From contig JALGPX010000014.1 of NCBI GenBank assembly GCA_023515795.1, positions 215,568 through 279,567 of the forward strand: 64,000 nt of DNA. Direction: 5' to 3'. Position 1 is the stretch's first letter; each line of letters begins with the position of its first letter. This document shows positions 33,410-45,811 of the stretch, in pieces. The notes beneath the pieces are model-generated. The model was not told the origin of the DNA and did no database searches. It saw nothing but the letters and a program-made list of their open reading frames with translations. The stretch comes from Amoeboaphelidium occidentale (lineage: Eukaryota > Aphelidiomycota > Aphelidea). The position numbers and the translations under genes were made by a program.

Positions 33410-35068
33410 ATGAGTTACGCTTCCGCATATAAAAACTTCATGATATCCCAGAAAGCCGAAACCAAACAAGGGGCACAGGATACTGATGCGATATCACTCA
33501 AGTTTAAGCAGGGCTCGATATTCTATGAGCCGCAACATGGCGAGGCTGCTGGTCCGAAGAAAGCTGAGTATCACGCTGAGGAACACAACACAAAAGACCC
33601 TTTAGTGGATCATTCCAAATCGAAAAACAGTCTCTTCTTTCAGGATTTCTCAGTATATCCAAATTCAAGGAAGGATACTACGTTGGATAATCCGGTATCA
33701 TATGATCATGCTCCTGCTGCTTCGAAGAATTCGATATTCGATACTCCGGTCAGCGCAGGTCTAAGCAAGAATTCTATCTTCAGTATTGATACTACTCCTG
33801 CATCAAGTTTAGCAGTCAAAACAGCCTCTCTTCCTGTTGTTATCACGCCTATCCAGTCTCCGACCGATGGAGTCACATCAGCATCGTTCACTCCAAGATA
33901 TCAGGATGTTATTAATCAAGAAAAGTCATTTCAGCTTCCTTTTGTTCCAACTAAGAAGAATATGCTGGGAGAAGGAAGGTTTGGAACGGTTTATCGTGTT
34001 TCAGATGGAAAGCACGATTTCGCTGTTAAGAAAGTATCTCCTGACCCAGAAGCTCAGACAAATGGCTTAGTGGAAGCGTTCGTTTTGAGAAAGATACAAA
34101 GCTGGTCATCTTATGAAAGAACTAAGAACATTGTTAGGTTTTATGGTGTTCAGGTTGAAGAGCAGGGAAAAGGTGACAGTGAAAGTTGTCCTTCCTTTAT
34201 GCTGGTATTGGAGTTTTGTCCATGCGGTGCATTGTCAGAATATGCGCTAAATTATCCCTCTGAATGTGGTCGGAGGATGTGGATCAAATGGTGCAAGCAG
34301 ATTGCCCAAGCTGTTGCGTTTTTACACAGAGGCTGCAATGACGAAAAAGTCATCCATGGCGACTTAAAGCCGCACAATGTTTTGCTTAATGAGAATCTAG
34401 ATGCTAAACTGGCTGATTTTGGTAATGCAAGTTTTATCGAGAATGCCACTGTCTTCACTGAGCTTAGCGATGGATTTGGAAAAGGAACAACTGCGTATTC
34501 AGCGCCCGAACTTTTGAATCCACCTTATTCATTTACTTTCTCTTCGGATATTTACTCTCTGGGCGCATCTTTTTACTTTCTATTAACAGGCCGTGAACCA
34601 TTTGCTGATATTAGGAACCCATCCTTGCAATTGTGGTACATACAGAAGGGCTTTATCGACAGCGGTGCAAATCCTTTATCTCCTACTTCTGGCAGCTCAT
34701 CTGACAAGCAGCTCATGCCCACAAGATCATTGCAGGTGGTTAGAAGAGATGTCACTGCTCAAAAAGAACCAACAAGCCCGACTCCAAGCTCTGATATTCC
34801 TTTGCTTAAATTTTTGAATGGGGAAGTTTTGCATTCTTTAAGCGTTCATGATAGTAAAGCATCAACGCTTATATCCGGACTTATTAAGTCTTGCACGCAC
34901 AAGAGAGCCGAATCTAGGCCATCTATCGACGAGGTACTATATTTGCTGGATCAGATAGACGACAGTCTTATTCCTGGAGATGGATTTAGTGCAGATAATC
35001 GCATGACTACTATCAAGGAAAGTGTCGTGGAAAAAGTTGCAGGAGGAAGACGAGTGACACTTAAATGA
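33410..35068 (+). CDS. Serine/threonine protein kinase with KNSIF-repeat N-terminus
   Basis: A single exon encodes 552 aa. The kinase domain starts at about 185: GEGRFGTVYRV loop, AVKK lysine, HGDLKPHNVLL catalytic loop, DFGNASF, then SAPELL. All catalytic residues are present, although HGD replaces HRD, so it is a non-RD kinase. The N-terminal 180 residues are disordered and carry three near-identical short motifs (KNSLFFQ, KNSIFDT, KNSIFSI) about 30-55 residues apart, plus a related QGSIFYE. The C-terminal lobe has a long Ser-rich insertion at about 425-465. The family within Ser/Thr kinases is unclear. Confidence 0.82.
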   Translation: MSYASAYKNFMISQKAETKQGAQDTDAISLKFKQGSIFYEPQHGEAAGPKKAEYHAEEHNTKDPLVDHSKSKNSLFFQDFSVYPNSRKDTTLDNPVSYDHAPAASKNSIFDTPVSAGLSKNSIFSIDTTPASSLAVKTASLPVVITPIQSPTDGVTSASFTPRYQDVINQEKSFQLPFVPTKKNMLGEGRFGTVYRVSDGKHDFAVKKVSPDPEAQTNGLVEAFVLRKIQSWSSYERTKNIVRFYGVQVEEQGKGDSESCPSFMLVLEFCPCGALSEYALNYPSECGRRMWIKWCKQIAQAVAFLHRGCNDEKVIHGDLKPHNVLLNENLDAKLADFGNASFIENATVFTELSDGFGKGTTAYSAPELLNPPYSFTFSSDIYSLGASFYFLLTGREPFADIRNPSLQLWYIQKGFIDSGANPLSPTSGSSSDKQLMPTRSLQVVRRDVTAQKEPTSPTPSSDIPLLKFLNGEVLHSLSVHDSKASTLISGLIKSCTHKRAESRPSIDEVLYLLDQIDDSLIPGDGFSADNRMTTIKESVVEKVAGGRRVTLK

Positions 35069-35087
35069 TCTTCAATAGAACAGTTTT

Positions 35088-36755
35088 TCACTTATATTTC
35101 TCTTGTAGTAGCCTTAACTGTTTCCATGCCAGAAATTGTTGAAACAGGGGATCTTTCACACCAATCGATGCTCCAGCGTCCTTAGATATTTCTATATCAG
35201 GCGTAAAATCTTGATTTAATCCCAAAGCGGCCTCATAAAGTATTCGAAGTTTTGCGTCACTATTAGGATTAACGATATTATCCACCTGTGAGTAAAAATG
35301 ACAAAGGCCAACCAACCACTAAACATAAGTCTGTAAAGTAATAATAAGTTACATCTTTTGCATCTTCAGGAGTTGTTCCCGAGGCTTCGGCATCTGGAAC
35401 ATCAAGATTTCGTTTCAGGCTGGTCGAAGCGGGCCCATAGTGCTTCTTAATCTCCGTTGGTGCTGTGACAAACTCGGAAACGGTCTTTTCCTCATTATTC
35501 TTTTGTATGAAGTTAAGTTTTATGCTTGTTTCGGGTAGTCTGTAGTTGACTCGCCGCGATCTTTCAAATGCAAGATTATTAGGATACGGTTCTAGAATTA
35601 TTTCTACATCTCCATCATTCTTAAAAGCAGGATCAGTAACTAAGACATCGATGGTTTGCCCAGCCACTTTACGCTTCTTAACCAACAGATCATCCGCGTG
35701 CGCAGGACATGTCCATTTCTTGTTCGCAGGCACTGGAGCTGTAAGCGGCGGGCTTAAGCAGTCAAGATGCCAAAATAAAGGACAAGAATCGCAAGATATT
35801 ATCGGGCCATTGAGCCCGGTGCCTCCACACTTATGACAATGTATCGGCTTCCCTTCCTCTGTGACAAGGCGGAATAGTTCTGTATCGGTGCGCCTACAAA
35901 TCAATTCTCTCGACTTGTCTAACATTACCCTTTGTTAGCGACTTTAGATTCACTGGTATCGACGTAAACACCAGAATCATTCCAGCTTACTAAGAATGAT
36001 GAGTAAAAGCCGCATTAAAGCCTACCTCCTTCGAAATACTTCTTAATTCCTTCGGGCAAGCTAAAGCTGACAGGATTCATTCGTTCAATGTTCATCAGAA
36101 GCTCTTTAAATGGGCCCTTATACGAGTAACTTGAAGGCGGGAATCTTTCTGAGCGGCAGGATTTACAGTACCATTTCTCCAGGGATCCAACCTTTTCCCT
36201 GTTCACTGGCGGCTCCGCGCATAGGAAATGAAACGAGTTGGGGCAACCTTCACAGCACACAACATCACCAGAGTATCTTGGACCACAGAACTCACAGTAC
36301 TCATTGTTGACGAATGAATTATCCCTCCCAGTGAGCGTGTTCGCTCGTGATCTTGTCTCCCGTCTAAGAAATAAGTTAACCATGCTCACGATCATTTACA
36401 TTATCCCAGAAGAAGTAGTACTCCCGTGCGCTACCGAATTATAATCCTCCCGAGCACTTTCTGCAGCCTTCGATTGCATTGATTCTAACAATGTCGATAA
36501 ATCACCGTCCCGCTCAGGATCCCAAGGGCTTGGGCTCTTCATATCTTGAGCATGAATTTTCTGTACCACTTCATCCAAGTTCCGTATCGCTGCATTCTTA
36601 TCTTCATCATCTATTTTAGTTGCTTGACTATATCTTTTGAGCCTTGGGCTTGATTTCACTGACATTTGCGTATCTACTGCCTCCGTGCCTTCTTCTCTAG
36701 TAATATCGTGCCTGGTAAAAAACGGGTTCTCTATATTATTTAAATCTACTTCCAT
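35088..36755 (-). CDS. Two-PHD-finger protein, Rco1/PHF12-like (Rpd3S subunit)
   Basis: Five exons (36755..36400, 36363..36026, 35989..35929, 35893..35353, 35285..35088; introns 36, 36, 35 and 67 nt) give 497 aa in frame. The first PHD finger (about 130-185) reads CEFCGPRYSGDVVCCEGCPN. The second (about 270-320) reads CHKCGGTGLNGPIISCDSCP. Two spaced PHD fingers with this wording are typical of Rco1/Cph and PHF12, which target the Rpd3S histone deacetylase to transcribed chromatin. The stop is 19 bp from that of the convergent kinase gene. Confidence 0.82.
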
Positions 36756-36833
36756 CGACAGGAATCCACAGGGTTGCTCTCGATGAATTTGTAGTAGAGT
36801 GTTTTGTGGCGCAAGGAAAGATACGAGGAAAAT

Positions 36834-39800
36834 CTATTGTCCGTCGGATTTTCTGAAAAGCTCAAGTAGTTGCTTTCGTTCAGAAGGCTCTAAACTCTCA
36901 GCATAGCGCTTAAGCTCTTGTCCGTTATCCTTCTCTGGTCTGAAGGCACAAATTAATGCGCTTTCTGCAGCGGATCTAACCGGAAGCACCCTATCTTTCA
37001 AACAAGCCATTATTACTGGTACAACGTTACTTAGATCAAGGTCGTTTCTTCGTTTCTGTAGTATCATTTGTAAAGCAACAAGAGCTGCCTTTCTTAAGTC
37101 GCCTAGTTCGTTGCTTAAGTAGGAGGTGATTCTTGGCATCAAAACAAGACCTTCTCCGGGTAAACACATCATGGCGCCCACAGATTTAATTGCAGCTTCT
37201 ACAACAACAGCCTTTGTATCTTCTAGAGATGCCAGAACTAATAATTCCATGCTCTGGTGTTTACAGCCCAATATGAAATACTCCGAAGCGACTAAGCAAA
37301 ATCCAAGTCTGTAACTTGCATCCTCTGATTTAGCACATTCCTTTAGTAATTCAAAATCAGTATCCGAAACACCACAACCTTGCAGCAATTTTGCCACGCA
37401 TTTGCAAATGTATTCCTGCACAAGATCTGATTCAGTGCACCATAATTTCTTCATAAACAAGTCTTGTCGAACAAAGTCGTGCAACAAAGCAAACTTGTCC
37501 TTGGCGATGCAAAGAGAATACAATGCTTTTAAGACGAAGCCGCCTTTATCTCCATCCTCTGGTGTAAATGCCTTTTGTAGCTCCTTAACAAGAACATCCG
37601 CTTGAGGCATGAATTCAGCCAAACACACTATGCCATTTACTGCAGCATTTCTGACGACAGCATCATCATCTGTCAAGGACTTTATGAAGATTCTTTGCAT
37701 TTGCGGCAAAAACGGTCTCGTCTGCGCAGGTATTTTCTTTAAAATCGTAGTCAAAGCAGATGTAATGGACACTTTTGTTTCAGAAGATTGCTTATCGCCG
37801 AGAGCTCTAATCAAAGAACCAACAAGACTGAGAGCAAGCGGTTTGATAACGACAGGGTTTGCAACTCCAAGCAAAACATCGGTGAACTTTGAACTTTTCT
37901 CCTTGGTATCCATGTTTCCAACCAAGAGGCCTTGAACTAAAAGTGGAGCTAGAAGAGAAAACAGCTTGTCAACATTTTCAGCATGAAGAGATTCGAAATC
38001 TAACAAGAATAAGGCGTCCGCAATCTTGCCGCAATATGCAGCATAATTCTCCCGTTTGATAGACTTCAAAATAGTTTCTAAACAATCGATAGCACTATAT
38101 CCATCATCAAGAACCAAGGTAGAATACTGAACCAAGCATGGTATCCACAAGTCGTAATGCTCGACGAGATTGAATTGGCCACTTGACTGGAGCAAATGGA
38201 ACAATCTTATTCCAACGGTTTTCTTTTCTTTTTGCTCGTCGTAAATAACAACATTGTAAAGCGTCTCTACAAAATTATCCAAAGATTCCGCTTTAACGCT
38301 GAGTATCAAGGCCTTTAGAAGCGATTCAAGAGGTTTAGAATGACTGTTTTCCAAAACAAACTCGAAAACAAGATTCAAATCTGAGGCCCTAATGTCCTTT
38401 GTTGACTGCAACAAAACAGATAAAACCTCCAAATGATCTTCCTCTGTACTTGAGTTCTGCTGCAGCCTCGATAAGAAGAACGGAAGCACAATAGAGCTCT
38501 TTACAGCCATCAACTGTTTCAATGCCTCAACCGAATTGCGAGAATCCTACTAATAAGAAATTTAGATAAAAATATTACCTTTGTCGCGAGCGTTTCATCA
38601 ATTAATTCAGGCACGACATCTTCACTGAGCGTGTTGCCAAAAACGTTGAGATAAACTTCAAAGCAAGAGGCAGCCGCACTCTTCACCATTACGTCGCTAT
38701 CTGCTAATCCATGTATCACTCCAAGGCGAAGAGCCTTCATTGTAGACTCCTCAAACTCAGTTTCAACGCATGGAATCAAATATTTGAGAGCCATATGAGC
38801 TCCACGTCTACAGTTCAGACTATCCGACTTTGAATACTCCAATAAGCTCGGAATAACATTCCTTTCAACAATTTCTCCCATTTTGACACCAAGTTCTTCC
38901 AAAACATTAATAGATATCGCTTTTGCGGCTTCATTTTCCCCTATTCTGGTGACTATTCTTTCCACAACATGAGGCAAAACTTCTTTTGTCATCTTTGGAG
39001 TATTTAGCACAACCATTTTCCAAACTATGATAGCAAATTGACGCACGGAAGCTATCTGATCACATCTAGACATGAAAAGGCTGGCCATAATTGTAACAAA
39101 TCTGTCGTGGCCGAGATATTTGATAACATTTTTTCTCTCAATAGTGCTATCTTCTTTGGCGTCCTCGTTATCGACTTGCTTAGAGTCCATATCCCTAAGC
39201 CCAGATATAATCTTGAATACGTCTCCAATTAAGATTAAAGAGGCTTCTCTAACTCTGGACTCTGCATGGAACAAATTGTTTTCCAAATCTGCCAACAGCT
39301 GCAGCATAACGGATTTACCTTGCCCCATAGTAAATCGCTCAATGATTACCTGGAATGACTTCATTGCAGCCTGCCTAACAGCATCGTTGATGTTTGAAAG
39401 AAGGTCCAACAAACATGGAATAACTTTTGGCAAGAAAACAACAAATTTCGATCCATAAGTGGCTGGCAAGTAAACCAATAAGGTGCTGTATCCTTCTTGA
39501 GTTATGGATTCCTTCGCATACACATTGTTTAAAATTTCAGGTAATCTTGTTTCTAAAGTTTCAGTTCCAAGTGCTGCAAGAACTTCAGCTAGTCCGTTTG
39601 CGAATCCTTGCCTATCGATGCCAGTGTAAGATTTCAGAGAACTAAAAAATTCTTCTAGTAAGCCAGGAAAAGTATCCTGTCCGAGAACTTGGAAGAAGAG
39701 GCCGAAGCTTTTTGCTGCAACACTTCTCACTTCAGGAAGGGCGTCAACAAGTACTTGCTTCAAGTATGCTACAAGAGAGTTCAAGTGAATAGATAGATCT

Positions 39801-42800
39801 TCGAGTTCTGTAATAGATACCACACTTCCAACCAGCTGCGCTGCCAGCTTCTTCACAGATGAGCCATTTCTTTGTTGCAAGCCGCGTTCTACTACTGGAA
39901 TAACTAGCGCCAAAGATGAAGAATCGAGATAATGAGTAAAAGCAGTCTTCATAAGAGCACTTATCGCCTCTTCGGTGTACTTATTTGGATCCCCTAAAGC
40001 CTGCAATAAAATCGGAACATGGTCTCTGATTTCGGGGCATTCAATAATATTGGTGAAGTTTTCCAAAGATTCTTTTGCGGCCTTCTGCACATTCTTGTGA
40101 GAATCTGACAAGGCGATAGTAAGTTTTGGAATGATTTTAGGAAGATACATGGCGAGCAGTCGCTTTTCCATGTAGGCAGTGGTTCCCAATAACTCGACTC
40201 CTCCAACTTTAGTTCTCCATCTCATATCTTCCAATGAACGCAAAACTGTCGGGAGAATTTGCTCTACACAATAAGCACTCATGTTTGCCATCAGATTCTT
40301 TGATGTGTCTGATGCTGCTTTACGAACATCAGCAGATGAATCTCCAAAGAGATCCAACAATAACGGTGCAAGTTTAACTATTAACGGCTCGCATTGTCTC
40401 TTGAATGTAGAAAATACAATTTCAAAGACAATCAGTGCACCTTGACGAGTTTCAATCTTTTTATCCTTCAGCGATTCGAATAGTCTCTGTGTGATATTGA
40501 AAGTTTTCAGCGATCTAATACCGACGCCATGAAGAATACCAACCAATGCGTATGCGGCTCCTCTTCTTGCAGCATAACTCTGTGAATTCAAACATTTTTG
40601 TAAGAGGCCTTCGACATGGTTCTCTGCAAGATTCGGAGACACTTTCAGAATTAGTGCAAGGCAGTTGCGAACAGCTTCTTGTATTGTTTCAGAAGGGGTT
40701 TGTGAAGCAGACAATAGCATATCTATGACTTTCACAATAGATGGGTCTCCTCGCTTTAAAAATTTTCCAGATGTGCCAATTAAAATAACAACTGCTTCCC
40801 GGACTCTATCTTGAGAACCATCTTTTGGAGCTGGGGTTGCTAAATACTCTTGAAAGAAATCAATGAATTCATGAGCTTTTTCACTGCCAAAGGATATAAT
40901 GAGCTCTTTTGCCGCAGAAAGGAACATGTTCCAAACTTCATCGTCTTCATCAGCAAGTCCTCCTTTGTTATCAATTATAAAACTGAGAGATGGTTCGATA
41001 ATCTGGGTCATATTCCTGGTCCAACATTCTCTGAAGGAATGAGCAACACTTACACGCCTATTCTTCAAAATAATATAATCCTGCTCCACAAAACGACGTT
41101 TTTTAAAATCTTCATACTCAGCCAGTTCTGATTTGTAAAGATTAATTAGCGAAACAATGGTTTTCAAACTCTCATCTGGATGAACATCTACAGCGCCAGC
41201 GATCGCTCTTGCTACGCTGTTTCTAACGATGGATGATTTGCTTAAGAGTTCAGGTAAGAGGAAAGTATTAAACTCTTTGCCTATTTGGATTCCATTAGTA
41301 TCCCAAATGTCTCTCGCAAGCAGCGCGGTAGACTCATCAGAGTCATGGCATGCAATCCAAATTCTTGTAGAAAATTTTTCTACCGAACTCTGGTCTATAT
41401 CAACAAACTGCAAAGCCTCTAAACAAGCATATCTTGTCTTCGCATCTGAAGACTGAATACCATCTAAAAGTGTACAAGTCTCCTCGGTGCAGTTTTCCCC
41501 TTCTTCGCCAAGCACAAGCATAACATCACAAACAACAGCGCGAGCTCTTGAAGACAATGCATGGCAATTTTCCATAATATCAATGAAATCTTTTACAAGA
41601 TATTGCGATATAGGACTCAGACTGTATTTGGAGTGGGCGCCAACAATGTCTACGACAGTTTCAAGCAATTGAATATCAGGCTTTTCCTTCTTAAGCTCAC
41701 TCGTGATAAGACAATGAAAGAATTCGTAAACAAAGAGAAATCCTGAGCGACTCAAAGGTAATTCCAATGACTCCATGCTTTCAACGACGGTATTAGGCTC
41801 CACAATTAAGGGTATCAAATTTTCTTTACCGCACGAAGATGCGATAAATTTTTCATAGCTCTGGTTAGTTTGTAAGATGTAAAACAACATCGGCGTCGCG
41901 AACGGAAAAAGTTTTTCCTCAGAATATTTTACGACTGTCTCGGTTATTATGTATACTTTCCATGCCAAATCAGCAAGGTCGCTCTGTACAAGGGAAAATA
42001 AAATAGCCGTAAGACTTCGCGAGAATACAAAATACATATCCTCCATCAAATCTCCAAGGGCGTCAACAATTTCTAAACATAGTGATACATCATTGATACC
42101 CTCTTGTACTGACTTTCTGATTCCAGATTCTAGGGCTAACCGGTCTTCTACCAGTTTCTTTTCATCTTTTGTTAGATTATTTTCCCTTAATCTTTTCATT
42201 TCTAATTCTTTCTTTAATTCAGCTTCCCAATCGCCTTTCCTGCCTTTTTTCGAATCAGTAACTTCAGTCTCTCCTTCAAGAACATTCTTGAATAATGAAC
42301 CCGCTGGTGTTCTCCAGATGCCAATATCTTCCTCGGTAAACTGTAAAAGTCTTTCATTGCATCCTCTTAGCCTTAAATTTACAATAGATCCAACGCTTTC
42401 AGCGACTAATCGGCGCGACACGACCGTGGTGCATTTCAAGCAATTTAATATTACTAGCTTGTTCGAATCTTCATACTTAAGGTTTCTGAAGTCTTCCATT
42501 AAACGAGGCAGAATCTTGGTCATCAATTCCGACGCTGAGAGGCCATTATTAACAACCATATTCGGCCAAATCAGGACAGCGTCACCACAGCCATTTACAC
42601 CAACATTCGCAGGTTTGAACATTTTCAACAATCTGCTTTCCAAGAATTTCTCGTTTTCTCGTTCCAAAAGCGATTCAAGCAAAGATTTTGTATCAAAGCC
42701 TCCATTCAATGAGTTGCTGTTCGTTGTAATTACTAGCAACTCACTTAATAACATATCAAAGTATGAATCTGACGTACTCTTTGATGAGACACGACAAATT

Positions 42801-44284
42801 AATCTAGAGACATGTAATAGATCACTGAAATCTTTCTTGTTATTCGATGATATAACAAGGGCAACATAAGCTTCCAAACAAGAGGGCACAAGAAACTTTG
42901 CCTCATGCGAGTTGACTAAGTAATCTGCGCAGGAAGCGTAAGCCCGCAAATCTTTACCTCCTAGCTTAGTGACCAGTTTCTTTGAGCCAAATAAGGAGTT
43001 AACTAGGTTGCATTCCAAGCCTCTTTCTAACGCAATACATGCTGCATACATTAGTTCTGAAGGAGATTTAGCGCTTTTCTCGGCGGTTTCACCAACAACT
43101 TTAGAGCAATATTTTTCAACATCCTCATTTAATTCTTTCTTCTCAAATAAAAGCATAAGATATCTGCCAACTACTTCAGAGTCCTTGTTCTTGAGCATTA
43201 TTTTAGCAGCAGATAGCAATTGCACGTCAGAATCTGCGTTTCGTTTCAAGATTACAGAAAGTACATCACAAAGCTCTACGAGGAAGCTAGGGTTATTCTC
43301 TTTTGATAGCCTTTCGATTAGCAACGTTATGGATTCGGCTGGACAATATTTATAGGAGGAAAGGAAAGTAGCCCTGATATTGATTGCGATCGTAGAATCC
43401 GTCAACAAAGAATTCAACTTTAAAAACGCTCTTGAGGTTTGTTTAGAGTCTGATTTAGACGCCAAAGTATCCCAAAGTGTATTTGCGTCTTCTCGTACTT
43501 TTGAATTAGTTGACTTTAAAGCCTTCAAGATTTGGTCGCTCAAGTCGCAGAATACTTCAGCAAGATCAACAGACGCCGCCATGAAACAAGTACTCATAAT
43601 CTTAATCACAATCTCAGGGCTCCTCAGTATTAGTTTGTCGATGCCTTCTATGAACCGCGCGAAATTGGTTTGTTTAAAATGCTTCGCCATGAAGGGTTTG
43701 ATGCATTTTACAGCGTATTCTTCAGGTTCCGTTCTTGAGTTCAATACAGACTTCTTATAATAATCAATGATTGCTGATTTAGAGTCTTCTGACAAGTTAT
43801 CAGTAAACCCTGAAATGCAGCATAAAAGCACAGTATTTGTATAATCGCAACTTGAACTACGCGCAACTTTGATAATCTTCTCAATATACTTTCCAAAATG
43901 CTTTAAAACTCTGTTGCGTAGAATATTTTCATATTTGCTACGTTTCCTTGATAAGATACCAACGACAAGTTGACCCAACACGTCAAGCAACTTGACCAGA
44001 AGACCTTCTGCGGCGTCTAGCCTCAGCCCTTGTACCAAAACGATTCTAATGACCATGCTGTAAAACACCAAATCTATAGGGCTCAAGTTTGCAAGTGATT
44101 CTAGTTTGGAACCACACGAGGTCTTGGACATAATCTCGTCCAGACATGCTTTGCTCCATTCCATCCATTTATCCAAATTTTGCATATCAGCGGATGAAAT
44201 TTCATCTTTAAGCTGAACCACAAAGCGTTTCCGCCTTTTTAAATCTAAAGGCATGCCAGGAAAGGCGTCAACTTCGACTGCCAT
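36834..44284 (-). CDS. GCN1: Gcn1, HEAT-repeat activator of Gcn2
   Basis: Two exons (44284..38579 and 38546..36834, 32-nt intron) give 2,472 aa, close to the family norm of about 2,600. The protein is HEAT repeats throughout. The central region (MRWRTKVGGVELLGTTAYME, LPKIIPKLTIALSDSHKNVQ, LLQALGDPNKYTEEAISALM) is the eEF3-like part and is strongly conserved. Gcn1 binds collided ribosomes and passes the uncharged-tRNA signal to the Gcn2 kinase. It is the largest gene in the window and has only one intron, near the 3' end. Confidence 0.94.
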
Positions 44285-44327
44285 TTGATCAGAAGTTTTT
44301 CTTTAGAAAACTTCTCGACTTGTCTCA

Positions 44328-45776
44328 ATGATCAAGCTGACTTTGAGCGATGATATTCTTAAAGAACTCAAAGAAGACAATTTGCTTCTAGTTATGATAG
44401 AATTGAGGAGTATATTCGATGGGGCAGATACGGTTTTCATGAGATCGCTATGCACAGCTGGTTTAGTTCTGCCAGATAATATCAGATTGATTGTGGGTTT
44501 GCATGATATAAATGATACTTACGGAGAAGAAGAGGGCATTATATCTGATCTCATAGAATTTTATGGCTCGCCAGCACCTCGAGGTCGCATGTGGTTCGCT
44601 GATGTGATGCAAATCAAAAAGATTTATGACGCACTTTCAAGCTTTCCTTCGAGTGTAATGGCCATCGCTGCAGTTGGTGATACTCTTCAAATTTTACCGT
44701 CTGGTGGATATCAAGTAGAATTTGATGAAGACTTTCATGATGTCATACTTCGCATGCTCACAGATGAAGGGCGCACCAAGCTTTTCAATATGTCGATTTT
44801 GGCAAAGTATCATTTGAATGCCAGCTTAGAATTGTCCTCAGGGGCGTTTAATTTTGATGAATTTTATGATTTATTTGAAGACTTTAATGTGGATATCGGG
44901 CTGCTGTTCAATTGCCTACTTAAAACGGGAATTATTCAACGGAAAGCAAATTCTGGCGAATATCTTATAGCTCAAGACTGTATAAATAATCGAGAGAAAT
45001 CACAGGAATTTTTAGCAGAATTGATGATATGGTCTAAATTACAAAAGTCAGAACTGAAACCTGTTGTAGTGGCGAGAAAGCGGAATCGAAGTAACGATGA
45101 ACCAAATACATCTTCCGTCAAAAAGCTTAATTCTTTCCTCGAAAGCAATGCATTTCCTACAAACTCAGAAAACATGCGGGACTTCTTCAAAATAGTTGAA
45201 TTCAAAGAGAGTTGTGCGTCTAACATATTCTCGGCCGCAACGCAAACTGGAAAACAATATCAATGCATTATTTCAGTACATGAGACGGAATTCCTTTCCA
45301 GAAAATTTGGTACTCAAAGCGAGGCTATTGAAGATGCATGCGAGGCAGCTTTAAATTTCTATATAATTTTTGATGAGGTTGTTCACAGCCAAGAAAAATT
45401 AGTCGCAACTCAAAGTCTCTACGCTGTTATATCCAATGGGATATCCATGAACAACAAAAAGGTCAAGCCGGAAACGACCAAGGAGTCTGATAGTTCCTCT
45501 ACTATACAATCAAAATCGGCGATAATTCTTATGAATGAGTTTTGTCAGAAAGCGAGATTGCCCGTTGCATTTCTATTTGAGCAGGGGAAAAGTGTGTCAA
45601 ACTCTTTGATATTTCAAGCTAAACTCGTTGTGAATGGGAAAGTTTGGAGAGGTGATAATTTTTGGGTCAAGAAAGCAGATGCAAAGATAGAAGCTGCGAG
45701 TTTATTCCTACAACATCTTGTTAACAAATTAAAGAGAGATGGTCTTTTGAATTACAATAGTTCAGATCTAGAATGA
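44328..45776 (+). CDS. Double-stranded-RNA-binding-domain protein, unknown family
   Basis: A single exon encodes 482 aa, starting 43 bp from GCN1. The C-terminal about 70 residues look like a dsRBD: a helix (SAIILMNEFCQKARL), three strands (SNSLIFQAKLVVNGKVW) and the final KKADAKIEAASLFLQHL helix. A more degenerate copy is visible at about 285-345 (QYQCIISVHETEFL ... AIEDACEAALNFY). The N-terminal about 230 residues form a compact globular region (GLHDINDTYGEEEG, LSSFPSSVMAIAAVGD) that I do not recognise. No nuclease or deaminase motif is apparent. Confidence 0.6.
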   Translation: MIKLTLSDDILKELKEDNLLLVMIELRSIFDGADTVFMRSLCTAGLVLPDNIRLIVGLHDINDTYGEEEGIISDLIEFYGSPAPRGRMWFADVMQIKKIYDALSSFPSSVMAIAAVGDTLQILPSGGYQVEFDEDFHDVILRMLTDEGRTKLFNMSILAKYHLNASLELSSGAFNFDEFYDLFEDFNVDIGLLFNCLLKTGIIQRKANSGEYLIAQDCINNREKSQEFLAELMIWSKLQKSELKPVVVARKRNRSNDEPNTSSVKKLNSFLESNAFPTNSENMRDFFKIVEFKESCASNIFSAATQTGKQYQCIISVHETEFLSRKFGTQSEAIEDACEAALNFYIIFDEVVHSQEKLVATQSLYAVISNGISMNNKKVKPETTKESDSSSTIQSKSAIILMNEFCQKARLPVAFLFEQGKSVSNSLIFQAKLVVNGKVWRGDNFWVKKADAKIEAASLFLQHLVNKLKRDGLLNYNSSDLE

Positions 45777-45811
45777 TAAAATGAATAAAGCATAGAATTT
45801 TATGATTCTAT

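Noticed and set aside
40000..44000. Several 60-300-codon open frames on the + strand opposite GCN1 (for example 41949-42869)
   Set aside because: They are antisense shadows of a conserved coding sequence, with composition reflecting its codons and no family resemblance.
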